Part shown: piece by piece, positions 1 through 8,876 of the stretch
Layout: every line of letters starts with the position of its first letter
How positions within the stretch are numbered: the first letter of the stretch is position 1
Assembly: GCA_031555145.1 (NCBI GenBank)
Contig: JAVBUR010000101.1
Span: forward strand, 1 to 28,854
DNA: 28,854 nucleotides
Direction: 5' to 3'
Source: JAJDIA01 sp031555145
GTDB lineage: Bacteria; Bacteroidota; Bacteroidia; Bacteroidales; Tannerellaceae
Notes under the pieces: generated by a model
What the model saw: only the letters and a program-made list of their open reading frames with translations
The model's database searches: none
What the model was told of the DNA's origin: nothing
Translations under genes and position numbers: made by a program

Positions 1-55
1 TTGATAGGCCGGCACCACTGACGCGGCGCAAAATCATTGAGGGTAATCCCATTAA

Positions 56-146
56 CCGTGGGCTCGGCTTCGCCAGCACCCACGGCTACCAACACGATGC
101 CCCGATGGGGCATTCACCGTCGCTACTGGGCACTAGGGCGCCCCTA
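56..146. repeat. Cluster of three GC-rich hairpins, REP-like
   Basis: Three imperfect palindromes follow one another. The first has arms CCGTGGG (56-62) and CCCACGG (79-85) around a TTCG-centred loop. The second has arms ATGCCCC (97-103) and GGGGCAT (107-113) with a 3-base loop. The third has arms TAGGG (134-138) and CCCTA (142-146). The stretch is far richer in GC than the AT-rich sequence after it. No convincing protein reads through it. It resembles the repetitive extragenic palindromes of Bacteroidetes, some of which are spread by Y1 (REP-associated) transposases; that assignment is from memory of the class, not a match. It could also be the eroded end of a mobile element beyond the left edge. 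Confidence 0.45.
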
Positions 147-235
147 CAGACGCACCAATCGCTTTCAAGTCTGGTTGTATTTGAATATCTGGATACGGGA
201 ACTCTACCGGGTTTGTGTGTTTTCCTGAATTTAGG

Positions 236-305
236 TTGACTCCTGTGAGCCTTTAACCTTGAGAGAAGTTGACTCAGTTTGACTTATCCCTTTCGGGGGT
301 TGACT
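236..305. promoter_or_regulatory. Four direct TTGACT repeats upstream of susC
   Basis: The hexamer TTGACT occurs at 236-241, 269-274, 279-284 and 300-305, three times preceded by G. Start-to-start steps are 33, 10 and 21 bases, close to whole turns of the helix, so a protein could contact all copies from one face. They lie about 400 bases before the susC start. A binding role is inference; no regulator gene is in view to pair with them. Confidence 0.35.
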
Positions 306-702
306 GTCGGTGTGTAATCCCTGGGGGGTATTAGGCAGGTATTGCCGGAATATATGTTGATTCTATGAAAATTATATAAATACTACAAAAATATCTATAT
401 TTCGGTTAGGTAGTTCCTCTTTCTCGATTGTATATAAGGAAGGAAAGACGAAAAAAGCAGGATAAGCCCAATGAAGGAACCTCACTTTGTAACACGATTG
501 AGATTGTTTATTCACCCTTTTTTCATCCTTCCGAAGTACATCTGACAAGGTTTTTGCAGACTTTTGCCGCTGAATTCAGTAATGGCCTCACAGTCCTTGT
601 AAGATAACTTAAATAAATTAATGTAAAAATGTTGTTTGGCAGGTAACTCATATGACCTGCATACAAGGATAATTGAAGCTTAATCTAAAAACAGAAAAAG
701 GT
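306..702 (+). other. Non-coding leader before susC with inverted repeats
   Basis: No gene was found here. The stretch is AT-rich. It holds an inverted repeat with arms GGAAGGA (438-444) plus GAAAAAAG (450-457) against CTTTTTTC (517-524) plus TCCTTCC (526-532). A second has arms GCAGGT (639-644) and ACCTGC (655-660), close to the susC start. I could not find a full TAnnTTTG box. That fits, but does not prove, transcription by an alternative ECF sigma factor, as is usual for susC genes with an STN domain. The length leaves room for a structured 5' leader or a small antisense RNA, which some Bacteroides loci have. Confidence 0.4.
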
Positions 703-3700
703 ATGAAGAAACGGATTTTGGAATTTATCCCAGTCAAGCAGCTATGCATCTGTATAGCATTGTGCTGCATGGCGGCAATGGCTCAGGCAGCCCCGGCTTC
801 CAGCGCATTCAATCAGCGCTTTGACGTAGAACTTTCACTCAACCACGCCACACTGAAAACAGTCGTGAACGCATTGAAGAAACAGACCGACATCGTATTC
901 TCTTACGATACGTCGCTCGAATCATTAACCGTAAACAGTGTGAACATCAAAGCCGAACAGGCAGAGATCGAAACGATCCTCAATCAAGTATTCAAGAACA
1001 CAGGCGTTCGTTACAAGATTGAAGACCACATCGTGATGCTGTATGCCGGTGCTTCTGCAACAAATGCAAGAGCGTCTGTGGCACAGCAAAACACCAAACG
1101 CATCTCCGGTATCCTGAAGGATGAAACCGGCGAACCCATTATCGGGGCTAACATCCTTGTGAAAGGTTCTTCCATCGGTGTAACCACCGGTTTGGATGGT
1201 GAATTCCAATTGGAAGTGCCCCAGAACGCTGTATTACAAATCAGCTACATCGGCTATCTGTCGCAGGAAGTACCCGTAGGCAACCAGAATGTCTTTAACA
1301 TCACGCTGAACGAAGACACCAAAAAACTGGAAGAAGTAGTCGTCGTAGGATACGGTATTATGAAGAAAAGCGACCTTTCGGCTGCTGTTTCTACCCTGGC
1401 CAATACGGATCAACTGCTCAAACGCCCGGTTTCCAGTGCGGAAGAAATGCTTCAGGGACAGATCCCGGGTGTAACGATCACCTCCAATGGGGGACACCCC
1501 GACTCAACCCCGAGCATCGTGATTCGCGGGATGGGTTCACGCAGTAGCGAATCTCCGCTCTATGTCGTTGACGGCGTGCCGGGTGCTCCTTTCAACTTCA
1601 GTGACGTAACGTCGATGACAGTACTGAAGGACGCCGCATCCGCTGCCATCTACGGGGCCTATGCCGGATCAGCCGGGGTTATCCTCGTCACCACACGTCA
1701 GGCTGCCGCAGGCCGCACGACAGTTGAATACAATGGTGTGACTGGCTTTTCTACCGCCTCCAACCTGCCCCAGTCACTGACCATCGAAGAAGAACGTCGC
1801 GTACGTGCTGTTGCGCTGGGTGGCGAACAGAACCTCCCTACTGGGTGGGATGTAACCAAGAACCCCTATATTGGACAAACACGTACCAACTGGATCGACG
1901 AAATCTTTCGCACCGCTCCTTTCCAACGCCACAACGTAGCCATCTCCGGTGGCAACGACGAATTTTCCAACCGTGCTTCTTTCGAATTCTCAGACCGCCA
2001 GGGAACCTTGGAAAATACTTATAACAAATCCATTACTGCCCGTCTGAATTCCATGTGGAAGCTTAATAAATATGTACGCATACGTGAGGACCTCAGCTGG
2101 CAGAACGTGCAGGCTCGTGGAGCCAACACATCCAGCGCTGAATCCGGTGTAATTATAGCCGCTATGATGATGCCGCGTAATGCCGAGGTATATACCGCCG
2201 ATGGTTCCTTTGGTGGAACAGCCCCGAGCGACCAGGAATACATCTCCAAATACGGTAGTAACTTTGCCGATATCCACGGGGATGCCATCAACCCGATGCG
2301 CCTGTTGACTTCAGCTTATGACGAGAACAATCGTTCGACCCTCACTTCTTCTACCTTCCTGGATATCATGGAGCCGATCAAGGGATTGAACTTCACCTCT
2401 CGCTTCACCTTTATGCAGGCGAACTATTTCCAACGCTACTTCGATACACGTCGTTTGGAACCGGGCAAGCCGTTGAACCAAAACTCACTGACCTATCAAA
2501 GCTCACGTAAACCACAGTGGAACTTTGAAAACACGTTGAACTACGACCGTGTCTTCGGGCGTCATAACGTAGGTGTGATGGCTTCTACCACCGCTAACGA
2601 AAGTAACTACCGTTGGTTCAAGTCTGCCGCCCGCGACTTTGAAAGTGAAAGTGAAGCTTTGATGTATTTTGCTCAAGCTGGCATCTATGATAAATCAGAG
2701 GACTCATTTGAGAAAGACCGCAACGTATCGGTCGTAGGTCGTCTGTCATATAGTTATGCCGACCGTTATTTTGCTACCGCTTCTTTTCGTCGTGACTATG
2801 CCGGTCGCTTGCCGAGTGGACAAAAATACGGTGATTTCCCCTCTGCCACTCTGGCATGGAAAGTAACTTCTGAACCCTTTATGCCGAAGCTCGACTGGCT
2901 GAACCTCCTAAAGGTCCGTGCAAGTTGGGGACGTATTGGTAACCTCGGCTCCGTCGACCCTGGATATAGCTACCCCACTTTAGATGCATACCAGATCGGT
3001 GGTGGCGACTGCGGTGGACAAATCGGTATCCTGAACCCTATCCAGGTGGGAATGTATAACAAATACGGTTACAACCCCTACCTCACCTGGGAAACATCCG
3101 AACAGTTAGACTTAGGTTTAGACTTCAATATGTTCCAAAACCGCTTGAGCGTGAATATAGACTACTTCCAAAAGAAGACCATGGACCTGATCAAACGACA
3201 GGATGCCGGTTGGACAACCAGCATTGGTATCGAACCCCTGTATATCAACGAAGGTGAAATACACAACAGCGGTCTCGAAGTATCTGCTACGTGGTCTGAT
3301 CGCGTAGGAAAAGTGGACTACTGGTTGACAGGCAACATGGCGACACTGAAGAACGAAGTCTATGATATCGGCGCGGCCGGTCCTGACGGAAAGAAACCAG
3401 TATGGACAGACGGTGCCACCTATAAAGACCTCAATCCGTTCCGTTCAGCAGAAGGAGAACCCGTGTACTCATTCTACCTCATTCAGAGCGACGGTGTATT
3501 CAAAACCCAGCAGGAAATCGACAGCCATGTGGATAAAGATGGCAACAAACTCCAGCCGAAAGCCGAGATCGGTGACCTTAAGTTCATCGACGAAAACGGA
3601 GATGGCAAAATTGACGGAAATGACCGCGTATTCATGGGTAACGCCATGCCGAAGATGACCTACGCTCTTTCTGGAGGTGTAAGCTGGAAAGATTTCACAT

Positions 3701-4164
3701 TCAGCTTTATGTTGCAGGGTGTAAGCGGCGTGAAACTGTTCAACGCTTATAAGTTCACTGTACTAAACGAGTCACTCAGCAGCTTCAACCGTTCACGCGA
3801 AATCCTTAAGGCTCTTGACGGACCTTGTGATGCAGTGCCCCGTATCTCGGCTAAAGACCCGAACGGCAACTTCGCTACGGTTTCAGACTATTATCTGGAG
3901 AAGGGTGACTACCTCCGTATCAAGAACCTTTCACTGGGCTATTCATTTACCCGCCTGTTACAGAAATGGGGGTATATGGCCGACAGAAAAAGTACGCTCG
4001 ACCTGACACTCAGTGTGGATAACCTGGCTACTTTCACCAGCTATTCCGGTATCGACCCCGAAGTGGGTAGCACCCCGGGCAGTTCAACCTATTCGTATGG
4101 TTTGGACCGCGGACAATACCCGGTTTCCAGAACTTACTCAGTGGCTTTAAAATTCAAGTTCTAA
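703..4164 (+). CDS. SusC/RagA-family TonB-linked outer-membrane porin with STN domain
   Basis: This is the outer-membrane barrel of a SusCD glycan importer, powered by TonB. The ATG at 703 opens a normal signal peptide ending in AMAQA. An in-frame TTG at 673 would add ten residues before it and is less likely. In order the protein has an STN domain (about residues 40-110, beginning FDVELSLNHATLKTVV), a carboxypeptidase-regulatory-like beta-sandwich (about 130-210, GEPIIGANILVKG), the TonB-box-like LEEVVVVGYG, a plug with VIRGMGSR and YVVDGVPG, and a 22-strand-type barrel ending in aromatic YSVALKFKF. About 1,153 residues is usual for the family. An STN domain normally means control by a FecR-type anti-sigma factor and its ECF sigma factor; neither gene is in the window. 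susD follows directly, so the two are co-transcribed. Confidence 0.95.
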   Translation: MKKRILEFIPVKQLCICIALCCMAAMAQAAPASSAFNQRFDVELSLNHATLKTVVNALKKQTDIVFSYDTSLESLTVNSVNIKAEQAEIETILNQVFKNTGVRYKIEDHIVMLYAGASATNARASVAQQNTKRISGILKDETGEPIIGANILVKGSSIGVTTGLDGEFQLEVPQNAVLQISYIGYLSQEVPVGNQNVFNITLNEDTKKLEEVVVVGYGIMKKSDLSAAVSTLANTDQLLKRPVSSAEEMLQGQIPGVTITSNGGHPDSTPSIVIRGMGSRSSESPLYVVDGVPGAPFNFSDVTSMTVLKDAASAAIYGAYAGSAGVILVTTRQAAAGRTTVEYNGVTGFSTASNLPQSLTIEEERRVRAVALGGEQNLPTGWDVTKNPYIGQTRTNWIDEIFRTAPFQRHNVAISGGNDEFSNRASFEFSDRQGTLENTYNKSITARLNSMWKLNKYVRIREDLSWQNVQARGANTSSAESGVIIAAMMMPRNAEVYTADGSFGGTAPSDQEYISKYGSNFADIHGDAINPMRLLTSAYDENNRSTLTSSTFLDIMEPIKGLNFTSRFTFMQANYFQRYFDTRRLEPGKPLNQNSLTYQSSRKPQWNFENTLNYDRVFGRHNVGVMASTTANESNYRWFKSAARDFESESEALMYFAQAGIYDKSEDSFEKDRNVSVVGRLSYSYADRYFATASFRRDYAGRLPSGQKYGDFPSATLAWKVTSEPFMPKLDWLNLLKVRASWGRIGNLGSVDPGYSYPTLDAYQIGGGDCGGQIGILNPIQVGMYNKYGYNPYLTWETSEQLDLGLDFNMFQNRLSVNIDYFQKKTMDLIKRQDAGWTTSIGIEPLYINEGEIHNSGLEVSATWSDRVGKVDYWLTGNMATLKNEVYDIGAAGPDGKKPVWTDGATYKDLNPFRSAEGEPVYSFYLIQSDGVFKTQQEIDSHVDKDGNKLQPKAEIGDLKFIDENGDGKIDGNDRVFMGNAMPKMTYALSGGVSWKDFTFSFMLQGVSGVKLFNAYKFTVLNESLSSFNRSREILKALDGPCDAVPRISAKDPNGNFATVSDYYLEKGDYLRIKNLSLGYSFTRLLQKWGYMADRKSTLDLTLSVDNLATFTSYSGIDPEVGSTPGSSTYSYGLDRGQYPVSRTYSVALKFKF

Positions 4165-4183
4165 CATGATAACAGATATGACA

Positions 4184-5851
4184 ATGAAACTAAAAATAAC
4201 ATCCATAATAATGCTCGCTGCGCTTGTCCTCACATCCTGCAGTGATTGGTTAGAAGTGAAGCCTGAAGGAACACCGAACGAGGCTAGCTACTGGCAGACA
4301 GACGGCGACTACGAAACAGCTGTTGTCGCTATCTACGGTTGCTTCTCACTGGAAGAAACCTGGGGACGTGACCTGTTCTGGGAACAAGGATCATCTGACG
4401 ATATCTTCTTCGCCCGTACCAGAGGGAATGCACAGATGAACCTCGTCAACTTTGTGGCAGATGGTTCTACAGAAGGTAGTATCAAGAATATCTACAAAGA
4501 AATGTACCGCACCATGGCTGTGTCTAACGACATCATCAACCATGCGACAAAGATGGACAACCGCTCCTATGTGATCGATCGTAGTCTTGGTGAAGCCTAT
4601 TTCATGCGTGCCTTTGCACACTACATGATTGCCTACCGATATGGCCGTACAGACAATGGTGTACCCTTTGACCGCTACGAAGACTATGATCCGTATATAA
4701 CGAAGATACCCGAACAGCGTGCCACCGTCATGGACAACTACCAACTGATCGTGGAAGACCTGGATAAAGCTGCGGCTTTACTCCCCTGGTTTAATGCATA
4801 CACACCGGACGAATACGGCCGTGCCACCAAAGACGCCTCCCTCGCGTTGAAAGTAAAAGTGTTGGCTTACTGGGCACAACACGATGCATCAAAATGGAGT
4901 GGTATACCTGCCATCGTTGACCAGCTGGAAAGCGAAGGAGGACGTACACTGCTGGCTAACTTCTCCGATGTATTCAAGATCGAAAACGAATGGGGCAAAG
5001 AACATATCTGGTCGGTAAACTCATCCGGCACAATGATTGCCGGTAGTATCTTCCCGGGTATCATGCTCGACAACAAAGGTTGGGGACGTTACAATGGTTG
5101 GGGTAACTTCAAACCCACCCTCGAACTCTGGGCCGAATACGCAGACAACGACCTTCGCCGTCCGGCTACCATTATGCAATATGGTGATCCGTTCGTATTC
5201 TTCGGTGAAAACCGTCGTTTCTACTCAACGGCCGATAACGAATGTGGTTTCCACTTCATGAAGTATATGGATCCCTTCAAATATGGTTCATTCGATGCAC
5301 AGTCGGGTGCCGGTATCAGCGATAAGATCTCTCCCAATGGTGACCGTCCGACTACAGACCTGAACATACCTATCCTTCGTTTCGCCGAGATGTTGCTCTT
5401 CAAGGCTGAAGCCCTGGTTGAAACAGGTAAGGGTGGAGATGCCGCTACGGTATTGAACCGTCTCACCACACGTGCCGGATTGGGCAACGTATATACGAAT
5501 GCTACGATTGAAGACCTGATGCATGAACGTCGTTGCGAGTTGGCTGGTGAATACACCGACCGCGTGATGGACCTCAAACGTTGGGCTCCTAAATATCCGG
5601 CTGCCAAGACGAAACTGGAAGCTGCGAAACACGGTTTGAAATATACCGATCGTTCTAATCCTGACTCTCCGCTGGATTTGGCTAACAGTTCTACAATGAC
5701 CATTAATGGTAAGACCTACCAGGGCGTGATCAAGATCATGGATGCCAAGACGTATGATGCCAGCAAAGCCTGTGTACTTCCGTATGAGATCAACGAAGTG
5801 CTGAAAGCCCAGGGAGCTTTGAAGCAGAACCCCGGATATAGCAGTAATTAA
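4184..5851 (+). CDS. SusD/RagB-family surface glycan-binding lipoprotein
   Basis: This is the lid and glycan-binding partner of the SusC porin, anchored on the cell surface. From the ATG at 4184 the protein starts MKLKITSIIMLAALVLTSC, a lipoprotein signal with lipobox LTSC and Cys at residue 19. In-frame ATGs at 4166 and 4178 are possible starts but lengthen the n-region. The N-terminal SDWLEVKPEG, the helical repeats and the closing stretch ending ALKQNPGY are typical SusD marks. The length, about 555 residues, is normal. Only about 20 bases separate it from the susC stop. No separate SusE/SusF-like surface binding protein follows, so glycan recognition probably rests on this protein and on the enzymes' accessory modules. 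Confidence 0.94.
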   Translation: MKLKITSIIMLAALVLTSCSDWLEVKPEGTPNEASYWQTDGDYETAVVAIYGCFSLEETWGRDLFWEQGSSDDIFFARTRGNAQMNLVNFVADGSTEGSIKNIYKEMYRTMAVSNDIINHATKMDNRSYVIDRSLGEAYFMRAFAHYMIAYRYGRTDNGVPFDRYEDYDPYITKIPEQRATVMDNYQLIVEDLDKAAALLPWFNAYTPDEYGRATKDASLALKVKVLAYWAQHDASKWSGIPAIVDQLESEGGRTLLANFSDVFKIENEWGKEHIWSVNSSGTMIAGSIFPGIMLDNKGWGRYNGWGNFKPTLELWAEYADNDLRRPATIMQYGDPFVFFGENRRFYSTADNECGFHFMKYMDPFKYGSFDAQSGAGISDKISPNGDRPTTDLNIPILRFAEMLLFKAEALVETGKGGDAATVLNRLTTRAGLGNVYTNATIEDLMHERRCELAGEYTDRVMDLKRWAPKYPAAKTKLEAAKHGLKYTDRSNPDSPLDLANSSTMTINGKTYQGVIKIMDAKTYDASKACVLPYEINEVLKAQGALKQNPGYSSN

Positions 5852-5892
5852 TCCCCCATCGTAAGTTTGTAGAATAAAGGAACGAAAAGGGT

Positions 5893-5936
5893 AGCGGGCT
5901 GTTCTGGTCGGAAGACCCGGGACGGCCCGCTTTGTT
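5893..5936 (+). terminator. Long GNRA-capped hairpin after susD
   Basis: The outer arms AGCGGGC (5893-5899) and GCCCGCT (5925-5931) continue through G-C, A-U and G-U pairs into GGTC (5906-5909) and GACC (5914-5917), closed by a GGAA tetraloop. One unpaired C (5918) interrupts about 17 pairs. A T-rich run (TTTGTTT) follows. It looks like a rho-independent terminator or a processing and stability element between the importer genes and the enzyme genes. Because no promoter match is visible before GH92, partial read-through would set enzyme levels below those of SusCD. Confidence 0.75.
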
Positions 5937-5957
5937 TAAAATAGTATCTCTATACAT

Positions 5958-8876
5958 ATGATAAAATATTGGATAGCGGGAGGCTTCTCCCTTCTGATGG
6001 TTGCCTGCATGCAACCCGAAAAGACGCCGGTCGATTATGTAGACCCATTTATTGGTACCGGCTTTCACGGACACACCTACCCGGGAGCGACGACGCCCTT
6101 TGGCGCCGTGCAACTCAGCCCGGACACCCGTCGGGGCAATTGGGATGCCTGCTCGGGCTATTACTACAGCGACCATACGTTGATGGGATTCTCGCATACC
6201 CACCTCAGCGGCACCGGTTGTATTGACCTGGGGGATCTCCTTTTCCGCCCCTCCCGGCAAGACGCTTTGGTTTTCGACCATACCGATGAAACGGCCTCTC
6301 CGGGTTACTACCGTGTCCGTCTGCCCGAAGCAGGGGTGACGGTAGAGCTAACCGCCACCACCCACGCAGGTATCCACCGCTACACCTGGGATCAGGGCAA
6401 AGAACAAGTGCTCACCGTCGACCTGGCTCATCTCCTCGATAACGAAACGATCCACGAAATCTGGCTGAAACAAACCGCTCCGGACGAACTTGCCGGTATG
6501 CGCCGTACCAGCGGCTGGGTCGAAAACCAGTCGATCTATTTTGTCGCCCAATTCTCCCGCCCCTTCCAATCGGCAGAATGGGAAGTCGATGACTCCTCTG
6601 TTGTCCCTGATCCCTTATTGGGAACAGCCACACAGGTAACCCTTCTCTTCGACGGAAATAGAAACGAACCGCTTGTCTGCAAAGTCGGTCTCTCCATTGT
6701 CAGCATCGAAAACGCCCGGCTGAATCTGGAGACCGAAACCGGCACATACGGTTATCATTTCGACGATATCCGCCAGTCTGCCCGTAGCCAATGGGCGACT
6801 ATCCTGGATGCAATGACCATCGAAGGCGCTACTCAGGCACAAAAGACTGTCTTTTATACCGCCCTCTATCATAGCCTGATCACTCCGAACCAGGTCAGTG
6901 ATGTGAACGGACAATATCGCTGTGCTGACAATACTATCGGACAAACCCCCGAAGGTCGTCGCCAATACGCCACCTTCTCCACCTGGGATACCTTCCGTGC
7001 CTGGCATCCGATGATGACTTTAATGGATACTACCCGGGTGAATGATATGATCAATTCCTTACTCAATATATATGATGTAACCGGTGAATTACCTTTATGG
7101 CCCCTGTCTTCCGGTGAAACCAACACGATGATCGGTTACCATTCCGCTTCCATCATTGCCGATGCTTACCTGAAAGGCATCCGCGGCTATGATGTCGAGA
7201 AAGCATTTGAAGCCATGAAGGTCTCTGCCAAAAAGAACAAGAAAGGCGCTGCCGAGTATATCCGTTCCGGCTTTATCCCCGCCAACAGCAAGAAGGAATC
7301 CGTTTCCTGCCTGCTCGAATTTGCATACGACGACTGGTGCATCGCCCGGATGGCCAAGGCCCTTGGGCATGACGCCGATTACGATACATTTATCCACCGT
7401 TCGCAAAATTATGCCAATGTATTCGATGGTGCTACCCGTTTCTTCCGGGGAAAACGTTCGGACGGGAATTGGGAAACGCCTTTCGATTCCTTCGCCATCG
7501 GCCGTTCCTATACGGAAGCTACCGCCTGGCAGTACCGCTTCTTTGTCCCCCACGATGTCTATGGTATGACGCAACTATTTGGTGGACGCGAACAATTCAC
7601 AGCCGACCTCGACAGCCTCTTTACCGTCTCTTCCGAGATCGCCGGCGAGATGTCTGACGTCACCGGTCTGATCGGCCAGTACGCCCACGGCAACGAACCC
7701 AGCCACCATATGGCCTACCTCTACAGCTACATCGGCCAGCCCTGGAAAACACAGGAATGGACTCGTCGCCTTCTGCACGACATGTACCAGCCTACCCCCG
7801 AAGGCATTATCGGGAATGAAGACTGCGGACAAATGTCAGCCTGGTATATACTGAGCAGCCTCGGCTTCTACTCTGTCTGCCCCGGCAGTAACCAGTTTGT
7901 ACTGACGGCACCCCTACACGAAAAGGCGACCCTCCGCCTGGCGAATGGCCGCCAGTTGACTATTACCGCTAATCAACCCGCCAAGCATACCTATATCGAC
8001 CATGTCTCCCTCAACGGACAGCCGATCACCAGCTGCTACATCACTTACGAGCAGTTGATGGAAGGTGGTACGCTCGACTTTACGTTGACCTCCCGTCCGA
8101 ATAAGCAGTGGGGCACGGCACCGGAGGATGCTCCCTATTCCTTCTCCAGCGAGCCCATTGTATCCGTACCGACCGTCACCGGCGATCTCGATCTCTTTGA
8201 AGGAGAAACAGAAGTATGCCTCGTAACCGCCACTGAAGGCGCTGAGATCCGCTATACCCTCGACGGTAGTGAACCGACCGGACAGTCGCCGCTTTTCACC
8301 ACCCCCTTCACCCTTCGTGAAACAACGACGATCCAGGCGAAAGCGTTCAAGGCCGGTTATCTGGCCAGCCGCACCTTTACGATACAAGCCCGGAAGGCTG
8401 TCCTACGTCCGGCACTGGTCCTTTCCGGCTTGCGTTCCGGAGTAGCCTATATCTACGTAGAGGGGTATTTCCGGCAAACAGCCGACCTGGCTACCGTACC
8501 TGTCAAGCAACAGGGCTTCCTGCCTGAACCTTCTATAACCGGCGCCTTGCAGGCGGATCACTTCGGTTATACCTTCTCCGGCTACTTGTATGCACCCGAA
8601 GATGGCGTATACCTGTTCTCCACCCGCTCCGACGACGGCAGCGTACTCTTTATCGGTGCCGAAAAGGTGGTCGACAACGATGCCTCCCATGCAGCGATCA
8701 ATGCCACCGGACGCATCGCGCTGGCCAAAGGCTACCATCCCTTCAAACTGCTGTATTTTGAAGACTATGAAGGTGAAGAACTCTCCTGGGGCTGGTCGCT
8801 CCCCGGAAGCAGTGAACTGACTTCCATCCCTGTCGAATACTTATTTATCAACGAATATAGAACCCCATTCCCATGA
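5958..8876 (+). CDS. GH92 alpha-mannosidase lipoprotein with CHB_HEX_C and PA14 modules
   Basis: GH92 enzymes are calcium-dependent exo-alpha-mannosidases, most often alpha-1,2. The signal peptide ends LLMVAC, giving a lipid-anchored Cys17. GH92 hallmarks are VDYVDPFIGTG at the N-terminus, PGATTPFGAVQLSPD, GFSHTHLSGTG, the YTEATAWQY block (E520, at the place of the family's general acid as I recall it), GNEPSHH (E580) and GNEDCGQMSAWY (E621, D622). Most members read EGNAWQY where this one has EATAWQY. After about residue 730 comes a chitobiase-type C-terminal domain (YTLDGSEPTGQSPLF), then a PA14-like domain (about 816-970: YAPEDGVYLFSTRSDDGS), both probably carbohydrate-binding. At 972 residues it is longer than a plain GH92 because of these two modules. 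Its stop overlaps the next start (ATGA). Exact linkage specificity cannot be read from sequence. Confidence 0.93.
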   Translation: MIKYWIAGGFSLLMVACMQPEKTPVDYVDPFIGTGFHGHTYPGATTPFGAVQLSPDTRRGNWDACSGYYYSDHTLMGFSHTHLSGTGCIDLGDLLFRPSRQDALVFDHTDETASPGYYRVRLPEAGVTVELTATTHAGIHRYTWDQGKEQVLTVDLAHLLDNETIHEIWLKQTAPDELAGMRRTSGWVENQSIYFVAQFSRPFQSAEWEVDDSSVVPDPLLGTATQVTLLFDGNRNEPLVCKVGLSIVSIENARLNLETETGTYGYHFDDIRQSARSQWATILDAMTIEGATQAQKTVFYTALYHSLITPNQVSDVNGQYRCADNTIGQTPEGRRQYATFSTWDTFRAWHPMMTLMDTTRVNDMINSLLNIYDVTGELPLWPLSSGETNTMIGYHSASIIADAYLKGIRGYDVEKAFEAMKVSAKKNKKGAAEYIRSGFIPANSKKESVSCLLEFAYDDWCIARMAKALGHDADYDTFIHRSQNYANVFDGATRFFRGKRSDGNWETPFDSFAIGRSYTEATAWQYRFFVPHDVYGMTQLFGGREQFTADLDSLFTVSSEIAGEMSDVTGLIGQYAHGNEPSHHMAYLYSYIGQPWKTQEWTRRLLHDMYQPTPEGIIGNEDCGQMSAWYILSSLGFYSVCPGSNQFVLTAPLHEKATLRLANGRQLTITANQPAKHTYIDHVSLNGQPITSCYITYEQLMEGGTLDFTLTSRPNKQWGTAPEDAPYSFSSEPIVSVPTVTGDLDLFEGETEVCLVTATEGAEIRYTLDGSEPTGQSPLFTTPFTLRETTTIQAKAFKAGYLASRTFTIQARKAVLRPALVLSGLRSGVAYIYVEGYFRQTADLATVPVKQQGFLPEPSITGALQADHFGYTFSGYLYAPEDGVYLFSTRSDDGSVLFIGAEKVVDNDASHAAINATGRIALAKGYHPFKLLYFEDYEGEELSWGWSLPGSSELTSIPVEYLFINEYRTPFP

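Noticed and set aside
37..228. 63-codon open frame on the + strand
   Set aside because: It reads through the hairpin cluster, its residues mirror the palindromes, and it has no recognisable domain or promoter.
673..702. TTG start giving susC ten more residues
   Set aside because: The ATG at 703 opens a normal signal peptide; the extension would put a charged stretch before it.
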